From assembly GCA_034660495.1 (NCBI GenBank), contig JAYEJJ010000170.1, forward strand, positions 1 through 42,612: a stretch of 42,612 nucleotides of DNA, read 5' to 3'. The DNA comes from DATFJZ01 sp034660495 (lineage in GTDB: Bacteria; Desulfobacterota; Desulfobacteria; Desulfobacterales; Desulfobacteraceae). Below, in pieces: positions 34,172 to 41,376 of the stretch; position 1 is the stretch's first letter; the number at the start of each line of letters is the position of its first letter. The notes under the pieces are model-generated. The model was not told the origin of the DNA. It was given only the letters and a program-made list of their open reading frames with translations, and did not search any database. The position numbers and the translations under genes were made by a program.

Positions 34172-34200
34172 TTGACAACCCAAAAAGCCACGTATACATT
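34172..34200 (+). promoter_or_regulatory. promoter of the aromatic amino acid operon
   Basis: TTGACA (34172-34177) and TACATT (34195-34200) are separated by 17 bases; TATACA at 34193 overlaps. It lies 8 bases after the previous gene and about 110 bases before the leader peptide, so transcription would begin near 34207. This separates the aromatic operon from the CNNM gene. Confidence 0.65.
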
Positions 34201-34215
34201 GATGTAATGTATTAA

Positions 34216-34240
34216 GGCAGATGGGGGTTATTTGTCTGCC
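34216..34240 (+). promoter_or_regulatory. 5'-end hairpin of the aromatic operon leader
   Basis: GGCAGA (34216-34221) pairs with TCTGCC (34235-34240) over a 13-base loop, about 10 bases after the predicted transcription start. There is no T run, so it is not a terminator. It may protect the 5' end of the message or be a regulator site. Confidence 0.45.
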
Positions 34241-34311
34241 AGCCATTTATAAATTAATAGTATCAGTCAGTTTAATTTAAACGATCATTTACAGGGGTAA
34301 TTGATTAAGGG

Positions 34312-34398
34312 ATGAACAACTCAGCCGCAGACAGGTTTTATTTTTATTACAGGTATTATTTTAATACTGGTCTGTTTGTGGTGGGCTTAAAAAACTGA
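34312..34398 (+). CDS. Tyr/Phe-rich leader peptide
   Basis: A 28-codon frame begins MNNSAADR, continues FYFYYRYYF (residues 9-17, eight of nine aromatic: 5 Tyr, 3 Phe) and ends NTGLFVVGLKN before TGA at 34396-34398. AGGGG lies 14 bases before the ATG, and AAGGG abuts it. Runs of the end-product amino acid codons are the mark of attenuator leader peptides such as those of E. coli pheA and trp. It precedes a terminator and the Phe/Tyr biosynthesis operon. The peptide itself is unlikely to have a function; its translation is the sensor. Confidence 0.85.
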   Translation: MNNSAADRFYFYYRYYFNTGLFVVGLKN

Positions 34399-34465
34399 TA
34401 CACAGAAAATAAAAAGCAAAAAAGCCGCAGCAGACCCAAAAAAAAGGTCTCTGCGGTTTTTTTTT
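34325..34465 (+). promoter_or_regulatory. attenuator RNA of the aromatic amino acid operon
   Basis: Four segments can pair in alternative ways. Segment 1 (34325-34335, CCGCAGACAGG) can pair through CAGAC with GTCTG in segment 2 (34367-34376). Segment 2 (GGTCTGTT, 34369-34376) can instead pair with segment 3 (AGCAGACC, 34429-34436) over 8 pairs, one of them G-U. Segment 3 also forms the 5' arm of the terminator with segment 4 (34446-34456). The aromatic codons (34336-34362) lie between segments 1 and 2. A ribosome stalled early in this run would mask segment 1 and let 2 pair with 3, blocking termination. Pairings are read by eye, with no computed energies. Confidence 0.75.
34425..34465 (+). 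terminator. rho-independent attenuator terminator
   Basis: CCGCAG (34425-34430) and AGACC (34432-34436) pair with GGTCT (34446-34450) and CTGCGG (34451-34456), leaving one bulged C and a loop of C plus eight A. Nine T follow (34457-34465); the A run before the stem can extend the pairing. It lies between the leader peptide and the first structural gene, 66 bases before that gene. Confidence 0.9.
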
Positions 34466-34530
34466 ATAAAAAGGGCAGTGGAGGCTGAAACGCTTCTGCT
34501 GTCCTTTTTTCTTTTTAAAAGGAGAATGTC

Positions 34531-35334
34531 ATGTCTGTTATAGGTAAAAGAATTCGTATGGAGCGCATTATCAACCGGGAGACCGGGAAAACCATTATTG
34601 TTCCCATGGACCATGGAATATCCATTGGGCCTGTCAAGGGGATACTGGATATGAAGGATACCGTACAGAAAGTGGCTCGGGGCGGGGCCAATGCCATTGT
34701 TGAACATAAAGGCCTTGTGGACTACGGACTGCGGGGAGAGGGACCTGATATCGGGCTGATTGTTCATCTGTCCGCATCCACCTCCCTTTCGCCGAGTCCC
34801 AATGCCAAAACCCTTGTGTGTACAGTTGAAGAGGCCATCAAGCTTGGCGCGGATGCCATATCCATACACGTGAACCTGGGGAACGGAGACGAGACTGAAA
34901 TGCTCAACGATTTCGGCAGGGTAAGCCGTATTGCAGGGGAGTGGGGTATGCCTCTTCTGGTTATGATCTACCCCAGGGGAGAAAAAATTCCAAATCCCTA
35001 TGACAAGGATGCAGTCAAACATGCCGCCCGTGTGGCCTGTGAAATGGGGGCTGATATTATCAAGGTATCCTATACCGGCTCCAGGGAAAGCTTCCATGAA
35101 GTGGTTGAAGGGTGCTGCGTGCCTGTGGTCATAGCCGGAGGGGAACGGATGGATTCGGACAGGGATGTTCTGGTGATTGTCAAGGATTCCATTGATGCGG
35201 GCGGATCTGGTGTGTCCATCGGCAGAAATGTATTTCAGCATGATAATCCTACCAAAATGGTTGAAGCCATGAGTCTTATCATACACAATGGCGGTTCTGT
35301 GGATCAGGCCGTTGAACTGCTGCACGGCAGTTGA
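34531..35334 (+). CDS. 2-amino-3,7-dideoxy-D-threo-hept-6-ulosonate synthase (ADH synthase, AroA')
   Basis: A 267-residue class I aldolase-fold enzyme. In archaea (Methanocaldococcus MJ0400) it condenses a 6-deoxy-ketohexose phosphate with aspartate semialdehyde, replacing DAHP synthase as the entry to the shikimate pathway. Family features are PMDHGIS (Asp27, His28), LLVMIYPRG (Tyr147) and the Schiff-base lysine in ADIIKVSYTG (Lys178), followed by VVIAGGERM and SIGRNVFQH. GGAG precedes the ATG. The neighbouring DHQ synthase II gene rules against a glycolytic fructose-bisphosphate aldolase. Confidence 0.88.
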   Translation: MSVIGKRIRMERIINRETGKTIIVPMDHGISIGPVKGILDMKDTVQKVARGGANAIVEHKGLVDYGLRGEGPDIGLIVHLSASTSLSPSPNAKTLVCTVEEAIKLGADAISIHVNLGNGDETEMLNDFGRVSRIAGEWGMPLLVMIYPRGEKIPNPYDKDAVKHAARVACEMGADIIKVSYTGSRESFHEVVEGCCVPVVIAGGERMDSDRDVLVIVKDSIDAGGSGVSIGRNVFQHDNPTKMVEAMSLIIHNGGSVDQAVELLHGS

Positions 35335-35370
35335 ACAATGGATTGAGATTTCATAGGAAACACTTGTCAG

Positions 35371-35446
35371 AGCATTGCTGTTGGCAGCGTTTCATTCTTT
35401 GGTGGGGCAGGGTCGATGATAACGGGCCGGCCATGCCGGTTATATT
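35371..35446 (-). repeat. structured intergenic repeat, copy 6, inside the aromatic operon
   Basis: The reverse complement reads ATATAACCGGCATGGCCGG, a variable middle, CCAAAGAATGAAAC, GCTGCCAACAGC and AATGCTC, matching copy 5 (21196). The second hairpin has a paired change: C-G in copy 5 becomes T-A here. It fills the 122-base gap between ADH synthase and DHQ synthase II. It is open in the reading frame of the downstream gene, which creates a false N-terminal extension. Confidence 0.88.
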
Positions 35447-35456
35447 GGAGATAAAA

Positions 35457-36449
35457 ATGCGAAAGATTTGGATAAAGATTGACCCATGGGACAAGAACAT
35501 GGTGACCACGGCGCTGGAATCCGGTGCCCATGGTGTGATGATTCCTGACGGTCATGCCGCTGAAGTCAGAAAACTTGGAAAAATCAAAATTGTGTCAAAG
35601 GACGGCGATCTGGTCCTGGGCAGGGATATTAAACATATTAAAATCACAGGACAGCAGGACGAGGAAAAAATTCTGGAAGCAGCAGGAAAATACAGTGTTG
35701 TTCTGGAAACCGAGGACTGGAAGATTATTCCCCTGGAAAATCTCATTGCCAGGGGAGCTGATGTGATCTTCAAGGTCAGCAGTGAAAAAGAGGCAAAAAC
35801 AGCCTTTCAGATCCTTGAAAAAGGGGTGGAACAGATTGTTTATCATCCAGGATCTAAAATTGATCTTAAGGAATTCTTTAATTCAATATCATCGGGGTCA
35901 GGAAAGGTGGCCCTTACACCGGCTGAAATTGTATCTGTCACACCGGCCGGCATGGGGGACAGGGTGTGTATTGATACCTGCACCATGATGGTGCCCGGCC
36001 AGGGAATTCTGTGCGGAAACAGCAGCAGCGCATTGTTCCTGATTCATGCTGAAAGTATTGAAAATCCCTATGTGGCGCCACGGCCTTTCCGGGTCAATGC
36101 AGGGCCGGTCCATGCCTACACAAGGGTTCCCGGAGGAAAAACCCGGTATCTGTCTGAGCTCAAGGCAGGTGATCCGGTTCTGATCTCTGATTTCCAGGGC
36201 AATTGCTTTGAAGCGGTAACGGGAAGGCTTAAAATTGAAAAAAGACCGTTAATGCTGATCAAGGCAAAGGTCAAGGAAAAGGAAATTTCCCTTCTGGTTC
36301 AGAATGCAGAGACCATAAGGCTGACCGCGCCCGATGGTGCCCCCCGCTCTGTTGTGGAACTGAAACCCGGAGACAGGGTGCTGGCGGCCCTTGAAACCTC
36401 GGGACGTCATTTCGGCCATAAAATCAATGAAACAATTACAGAACAGTGA
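35457..36449 (+). CDS. 3-dehydroquinate synthase II (AroB', archaeal type)
   Basis: A 330-residue NAD-dependent enzyme that converts the ADH synthase product to 3-dehydroquinate, as MJ1249 does in methanogens. It starts MRKIWIKIDPWDKNMVTTALESG. Other family blocks are VLETEDWKIIPLENLIA, GDRVCIDTCTMMVPGQGIL, NAGPVHAYTRVPGGKTRYLSEL (in two parts) and ETSGRHFGHKINE. It has no resemblance to classical AroB. The ATG at 35457 is chosen because GGAG lies six bases upstream; the frame is open to 35331 only because it runs through repeat copy 6. Confidence 0.92.
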   Translation: MRKIWIKIDPWDKNMVTTALESGAHGVMIPDGHAAEVRKLGKIKIVSKDGDLVLGRDIKHIKITGQQDEEKILEAAGKYSVVLETEDWKIIPLENLIARGADVIFKVSSEKEAKTAFQILEKGVEQIVYHPGSKIDLKEFFNSISSGSGKVALTPAEIVSVTPAGMGDRVCIDTCTMMVPGQGILCGNSSSALFLIHAESIENPYVAPRPFRVNAGPVHAYTRVPGGKTRYLSELKAGDPVLISDFQGNCFEAVTGRLKIEKRPLMLIKAKVKEKEISLLVQNAETIRLTAPDGAPRSVVELKPGDRVLAALETSGRHFGHKINETITEQ

Positions 36450-36454
36450 TAATT

Positions 36455-37561
36455 ATGGAAACAGATCAAAAACAACCACAAGCGCAGCTTGATGATCTGC
36501 GCAGTCAGATAGACGATATTGACCGTGATATTGTAAGGCTTATCAACAAACGCCTGTCCATTGGGAGCCAGATAGGGAGGATCAAAGAAAAAACCGGGTC
36601 CATGGTCCTTGACAAGGAGCGGGAAAAAAAGGTGCTCCAGCGTCTTTCCAGGATTAATTCCGGCCCGGCAGATGAAGCTGTCTTAAGGTATATTTTTTCA
36701 GTAATCATGACAGCCACCAGACAGATCCAGAAATCCAGCAGAATTGCCTATCTGGGTCCTGAGGCCAGTTACACCCATATTGCTGCCCTGAACCATTTCA
36801 AGCATTCCGGTCTGTTTGTGGAGCAGAGGCGCCTCAGGGACGTATTCCAGGAGGTTGAAAAAAAGGAGTGCGCCTTTGGGGTGGTGCCGGTGGAGAATTC
36901 CATTGAAGGGGCTGTCAACCACACCCTTGATCTTTTCTGTGAATTTAACTTAAATATTGTGGCTGAGCATTATGAGCATATTTCCCACGATCTGCTTTCG
37001 GTTTCTGGAAATCTCGATGACATCAGAACCATCTATTCCCATCCCCAGGCCTTTGCCCAGGCCAGGGGCTGGATCAGGGAGAAACTGCCCCATGCAAAGC
37101 TGGTTGAGACCAGCAGCACGTCCAGAGCTGCCCGGATTGCCGCTAAAGAGATTAATTCGGCAGCAGTGGCCAGCAGCAGGGCAGCCTATATTTACCACCT
37201 CCAGGTGGTGGAATCAAAAATAGAAGACTTTTCAGGCAATGTGACCCGTTTTCTGGTTATTGGAAATGAAAAAATGGAACGGACGGGACATGACAAGACA
37301 TCTATCATGTTTGCCACTTCCCATGTGCCGGGCGCGCTTTTTACTGTTCTTGATCCGGTTAAAAAAGCCGGCATCAATATGGTAAAACTGGAATCACGGC
37401 CGACCAAGTTTGAAAACTGGAGTTATTATTTTTTCATGGATATTGAGGGTCACTTCACGGACAGGGCTGTGGCGGACACCCTGGAGGATATGAAGGCCCA
37501 CACCCTTTTTCTCAAGGTTTTAGGCGCTTATCCGGTCTACAGCAGCCAGGAGATCTCATAA
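36455..37561 (+). CDS. pheA: bifunctional chorismate mutase / prephenate dehydratase
   Basis: A 368-residue P-protein that converts chorismate to prephenate and then phenylpyruvate for Phe. The AroQ-type mutase helix bundle lies at about 10-90 (LDDLRSQIDDIDRDIVRLINKR in overlapping parts). The dehydratase lies at about 98-275 (IAYLGPEASYTHIAALNHF; VPVENSIEGAVNHTLDL; the catalytic TRF triad in NVTRFLVIG). The ACT domain lies at about 285-360 with the Phe-binding ESRP in KLESRPTKFENWSYYFF, so feedback inhibition by Phe is expected. GTG at 36446, overlapping the upstream stop, is an alternative start. Confidence 0.95.
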   Translation: METDQKQPQAQLDDLRSQIDDIDRDIVRLINKRLSIGSQIGRIKEKTGSMVLDKEREKKVLQRLSRINSGPADEAVLRYIFSVIMTATRQIQKSSRIAYLGPEASYTHIAALNHFKHSGLFVEQRRLRDVFQEVEKKECAFGVVPVENSIEGAVNHTLDLFCEFNLNIVAEHYEHISHDLLSVSGNLDDIRTIYSHPQAFAQARGWIREKLPHAKLVETSSTSRAARIAAKEINSAAVASSRAAYIYHLQVVESKIEDFSGNVTRFLVIGNEKMERTGHDKTSIMFATSHVPGALFTVLDPVKKAGINMVKLESRPTKFENWSYYFFMDIEGHFTDRAVADTLEDMKAHTLFLKVLGAYPVYSSQEIS

Positions 37562-38367
37562 TGGATTCAAATACAGTCCTGTTTGCCTTGTTTGGTGATC
37601 CTGTGTCCCATTCAAAAGGACCTTTGATGCACAATCATGCCTTCTGCCGCACTGGATTCAACGGGGCTTATCTTGCCTTTGCAGTCAAGGATATTGCAAA
37701 AGCCCTTGAGTCTGTTAAAATCCTTGGAATAAAGGGCGTGTCCATTACCATTCCCCATAAGGAAAAGGTGATTCCCTTTGTTGACGAAATGGATGAGCTT
37801 TCTCTGGCTGCCGGGGCCGTAAACACCATTGTAAATCGGGGCAATCGGCTTTTTGGCTATAATACAGACGCTTACGGGGCCATTGCCCCGTTAAGGCAGT
37901 TTGGCCCACTGGCAGGAAAAAAGGTGTGTATTTTGGGTGCCGGCGGGGCGGCAAAGGCGGTTGCTGCAGGGCTGAAAAAAGAAAAAGCCCTTATTTCCAT
38001 AGCCAACAGGACTGAAAAAAAAGGAGCTGGCCTGGCAGAAAAGGTAAACGGGGTATTTGTTCCCCTTGAAAAAGCAAACGAAAAGGCGTTTGATATTGTG
38101 ATCAACACCACCTCTCTTGGCATGAGTCCGGATGTGGACCGCACGCCTGTGACAAAGGATTTTTTTAAACGGGGAATGATCGTTATGGATATCGTTTATA
38201 ATCCCTTAAAGACAAGGATGTTAAGGGAAGCCGAAGAAAGGGGCTGCACCATTATAGATGGGGTGTCCATGTTTGTGAACCAGGGGGCCGCTCAGTTTAC
38301 CCTTTTTACAGGCTTGAATGCCCCTGTTGAAGAGATGAGAACCATTGTTCTGGAGAGTTTCAAATGA
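37561..38367 (+). CDS. aroE: shikimate dehydrogenase
   Basis: A 268-residue NADP-dependent enzyme that reduces 3-dehydroshikimate. The substrate site is FGDPVSHSKGPLMHN and SITIPHKEKV (catalytic Lys) with NTDAYGA (Asp). The cofactor loop is ILGAGGAAKAVAAGL, and INTTSLGMSP and DIVYNPLKTRML complete the family pattern. It is monofunctional: no dehydroquinase domain is fused, unlike plant enzymes. The start overlaps the pheA stop (TAATG). Confidence 0.95.
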   Translation: MDSNTVLFALFGDPVSHSKGPLMHNHAFCRTGFNGAYLAFAVKDIAKALESVKILGIKGVSITIPHKEKVIPFVDEMDELSLAAGAVNTIVNRGNRLFGYNTDAYGAIAPLRQFGPLAGKKVCILGAGGAAKAVAAGLKKEKALISIANRTEKKGAGLAEKVNGVFVPLEKANEKAFDIVINTTSLGMSPDVDRTPVTKDFFKRGMIVMDIVYNPLKTRMLREAEERGCTIIDGVSMFVNQGAAQFTLFTGLNAPVEEMRTIVLESFK

Positions 38368-39629
38368 AAGTCAGACAAATAAAACCAAAGCCATTGAATT
38401 CTTCTATCCTGGTGTCGGTTCCCGGATCCAAAAGTATTTCCCACAGGATTTTAATCTGTGCCGCTCTGGCTGAAGGGGAATCCATAATAAACAACCTCCT
38501 TTACAGCGAGGATATCCGGTTTACAATGTCTGCTCTCAGTAAAATGGGGGCCCTCATAAGAGAAAAGAAACCCGGAGTGTTTACAGTCAAAGGATTTAAT
38601 GGACAGCCCCGTCCTTTTTCAGACCCCATTTATCTTGGAAATTCCGGAACCTCCATGCGCCTTGTGGCCGGTGTGGCAGGGCTTGGCCGTTCCCCGTATA
38701 TCCTGACAGGGGATGACCGAATGCAGCAGCGCCCCATGAAAGATCTTTTAACAGCCCTTGACAGTGCAGGGATAAAGGCTGAGACCCTCAAGGGAGGCAG
38801 TTCACCGCCGGTTCGCATTCAGGGGGGGGCATTAACGGGAGGACCTGTGTGTCTGGACTGTTCAAAAAGCAGCCAGTATCTCTCCTCCCTGTTAATGGCA
38901 GGTCCCTTTTTTGAGGAGGGCCTGACCATTTCACTGCCCTTTGCAGCTGTTTCCGCTCCTTATATTGATCTTACCATGGACGTCATGGCGCAGTTTAATG
39001 TGTCCGCCAGCAGAATAAATGAACTGAAATATCAGGTGCCGGGGAAGCAGACGTATTGCCCGGGAGAATTTTCTGTTGAACCGGATATCTCCAATGCAAG
39101 CTATTTCTGGGCAGCAGGCGCAGTTTCAGGGAAAATGGTGAGCGTTGCCGGTATCAATAAAAATTCCCTTCAGGGAGATATCCGCTTCCTTGATATTCTG
39201 GAGCAGATGGGCTGCCTTATTGATGTCAGGGAAAATTCTACAGGGGTGAAAGGCGGGTTTCTCAATGGTGTGGATGTGGACATGTCTGATATTCCTGATG
39301 TGGTGCCCACCCTGGCCGTGGTTGCAGCCTTTGCCAGGGGAAAAACCATGATCAGAAATATCGCTCATTTGAAAAACAAGGAAAGCAACCGCATTGATGC
39401 GGTGGTTTCCCAGCTTGGGAAAATGGGCATTGAAGCAGATCAGGGAGAGGACTGGCTGTCTGTAACAGGGGGCAGACCCTTGGGGGCTGTCATAGAAACC
39501 TTTAATGACCACAGGATTGCCATGGCATTTGCTGTGGCAGGGCTTATGGTTGAAAAGGTTGAGATTGAAAATCCAGGGTGCGTTGCCAAATCTTTTCCCG
39601 GGTTCTGGGAGATTTTTGATGAATTGTGA
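38364..39629 (+). CDS. aroA: EPSP synthase (3-phosphoshikimate 1-carboxyvinyltransferase)
   Basis: A 421-residue enzyme that transfers enolpyruvate from PEP to shikimate-3-phosphate. It has the signature PGSKSISHRILICAALAEG near the start, LGNSGTSMRLVAG, DRMQQRPMKDLL, KSSQYLSSLLMAGPF and FNDHRIAMAFAVAGL near the end. The motif LGNSGTS rather than LGNAGTA is typical of one of the enzyme's two classes. The ATGA overlap with aroE indicates coupling. Confidence 0.96.
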   Translation: MKVRQIKPKPLNSSILVSVPGSKSISHRILICAALAEGESIINNLLYSEDIRFTMSALSKMGALIREKKPGVFTVKGFNGQPRPFSDPIYLGNSGTSMRLVAGVAGLGRSPYILTGDDRMQQRPMKDLLTALDSAGIKAETLKGGSSPPVRIQGGALTGGPVCLDCSKSSQYLSSLLMAGPFFEEGLTISLPFAAVSAPYIDLTMDVMAQFNVSASRINELKYQVPGKQTYCPGEFSVEPDISNASYFWAAGAVSGKMVSVAGINKNSLQGDIRFLDILEQMGCLIDVRENSTGVKGGFLNGVDVDMSDIPDVVPTLAVVAAFARGKTMIRNIAHLKNKESNRIDAVVSQLGKMGIEADQGEDWLSVTGGRPLGAVIETFNDHRIAMAFAVAGLMVEKVEIENPGCVAKSFPGFWEIFDEL

Positions 39630-40161
39630 TCCAGCGGAAGAAAAAAGAATTTTTCTCATTGGTTACCGGGGGACCGGCAAGACTACCACAGGCAGAATAC
39701 TTGCAGAAATGCTTGGGTATGCTTTCCTGGATACAGATCAGATGGTGGAAAAAAAATGTGCCATGAGCATTTCCAGGATTGTTGAGCAAAAGGGGTGGGA
39801 TTTTTTCCGGAAGATGGAAAAACAGGTGCTGTTGACTGCCCTGGATGCCGAAAACTGCGTGATAGCAACCGGCGGCGGCATTGTTATAGATCCTGAAAAT
39901 ATTTTGTTTGTTAAGTCCAGCGGGGTTGTTGTCTGGCTGAGCGCCCCTGTTGCTGTGATTGTCAGCAGAATTGCCGGGGATATGAAATCAGCCGATACAA
40001 GGCCGTCTTTTACAGATAAAGATATAGAAGAGGAGACCTGTTTTGTTTTAGGGCAGCGGAGTCCCCTTTACCGGCAGGCGGCGGATTTTGAAATCAATAC
40101 GTCCCTTGACAATGCCGCTAACATGGCTGAAAAAATAAAAAGGAGAATATATGGCAGGTAG
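39619..40161 (+). CDS. aroK: shikimate kinase
   Basis: A 180-residue P-loop kinase that phosphorylates shikimate. Walker A is GYRGTGKTTTGR (about 15-26), substrate residues lie in FLDTDQMVEKK and IATGGGIV, and the lid region is ADTRPSFTDKDIEE followed by QRSPLYRQAADFEI. The ATG at 39619 has GGGAG seven bases upstream and overlaps the end of aroA by 11 bases; earlier in-frame starts lie deep in aroA. Confidence 0.95.
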   Translation: MNCDPAEEKRIFLIGYRGTGKTTTGRILAEMLGYAFLDTDQMVEKKCAMSISRIVEQKGWDFFRKMEKQVLLTALDAENCVIATGGGIVIDPENILFVKSSGVVVWLSAPVAVIVSRIAGDMKSADTRPSFTDKDIEEETCFVLGQRSPLYRQAADFEINTSLDNAANMAEKIKRRIYGR

Positions 40162-41218
40162 CAGTTTTGGAAAGCTCTTTCATATTTCCACCTTTGGCGA
40201 GTCCCATGGAAAAGCCGTGGGGGTGGTGGTGCAGGGGTGTCCTCCGGGCATTGAGATGAATGAAGGGATCATTCAGAAGGCCCTTGACAGAAGAAAGCCC
40301 GGTGCAGGTCCTTTGAGCACCTCACGGCGGGAGCCGGATATTCCCGAGATCATGTCCGGGTGTTTCAAAGGGGTAACAACGGGTACCCCCATTATGATTC
40401 TGATCAGGAACCGGGATGCAGATTCCAGGGCCTATGAAAAAAATGCTGCGGTTTTCAGGCCCGGCCACGGGGATTTTTCCTATCAGGCCAAATATGGAAT
40501 CCGTGACTGGCGGGGCGGCGGACGGGCATCGGCCCGCGAAACTGCCGCGCGGGTGGCAGCCGGAGCAGTAGCAGCAGCCTTTCTGGATCTGTACAATATT
40601 GAAATAACTACCTGTACTATGGCCCTTGGGGGAATCTATGCAGAACATTTTGACCCTGTCTGTGCAGGTAACAGCTGGCTTGAATGCCCGGACCCTGAAG
40701 CCCAGAAAAAAATCGAGAAAAAAATATCTCAAGTCAAGGCAGAAGGGGATTCCCTGGGCGGTATTGTTCAAATAACCGCGAGAAATGTGCCTGGGGGAAT
40801 TGGTGATCCAGTATTTGAAAAACTTGACGCAGATATTGCCGGTGCCCTCATGGGTATCGGTGCGGTCAAGGCGGTTGAAATCGGCTCAGGCTGCCGGTCT
40901 GCCTTAATGACCGGTTTTGAAAACAATGATCAGATCACTGAAAGCGGGTTTGAAACCAATCATTCCGGCGGCATCCTGGCCGGCATATCCAATGGGGATG
41001 ATATTGTTGCAAAAGTGCATGTAAAACCTATTCCTTCCATTCTAAAAGAGCAGAAAACCATTGATGAAAATAAAAATGAGACTGTGATTTCAACAAAAGG
41101 CAGGCATGATGTTTCAGCCATTCCCAGGATAAATCCGGTGTGCAGGGCCATGACAGCCCTTGTCCTTGCCGATCACATACTCAGGCAGAGGGCTGTAAAA
41201 GAAGACAGACATCAGTGA
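40151..41218 (+). CDS. aroC: chorismate synthase
   Basis: A 355-residue FMN-dependent enzyme that makes chorismate from EPSP. It starts SFGKLFHISTFGESHGKAVG with RRKPGAGPLSTSRREPD, GIRDWRGGGRASARETAARV, GGILAGISNGDDIVAKVHVKP (in parts) and the C-terminal GRHDVSAIPRINPVCRAM. All classic signatures are intact. AAGGAG lies before the ATG, and it overlaps aroK by 11 bases. Confidence 0.97.
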   Translation: MAGSSFGKLFHISTFGESHGKAVGVVVQGCPPGIEMNEGIIQKALDRRKPGAGPLSTSRREPDIPEIMSGCFKGVTTGTPIMILIRNRDADSRAYEKNAAVFRPGHGDFSYQAKYGIRDWRGGGRASARETAARVAAGAVAAAFLDLYNIEITTCTMALGGIYAEHFDPVCAGNSWLECPDPEAQKKIEKKISQVKAEGDSLGGIVQITARNVPGGIGDPVFEKLDADIAGALMGIGAVKAVEIGSGCRSALMTGFENNDQITESGFETNHSGGILAGISNGDDIVAKVHVKPIPSILKEQKTIDENKNETVISTKGRHDVSAIPRINPVCRAMTALVLADHILRQRAVKEDRHQ

Positions 41219-41226
41219 TACAGGGG

Positions 41227-41316
41227 GCACAACAAAGACTGTGTCAAGGAGGCGAACTTGACACTCGATCACCAGAATTTTTTGAATAGCCCCACCCCCA
41301 ACGGCAGATAAAAAGC
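41227..41316 (+). repeat. partial structured repeat between aroC and tyrA
   Basis: GCACAACAAAG (41227-41237) matches the middle of the repeat copies at 18445 and 42425. A hairpin GTGTCAAG (41241-41248)/CTTGACAC (41257-41264) with an 8-base loop follows. ACTCGATCACCAGAATTTTTTGAATA (41263-41288) and CCCCCAACGGC match the right arm at 42486-42526. It is a truncated and rearranged copy. Confidence 0.75.
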
Positions 41317-41376
41317 CATAAGGGATGCAGGCTATGCCAAATTCAGGTAAAAAGAGAATTAAAAAAGGGTGTGTAC

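Noticed and set aside
34387..35325. Long minus-strand open frame of 312 codons opposite ADH synthase
   Set aside because: It is the antisense shadow of a well-supported gene, and its sequence matches no family pattern.
35331..35456. N-terminal extension of DHQ synthase II
   Set aside because: The extension is translated repeat DNA; the same peptide pattern appears from the unrelated copy at 21196, and a good ribosome site supports 35457.
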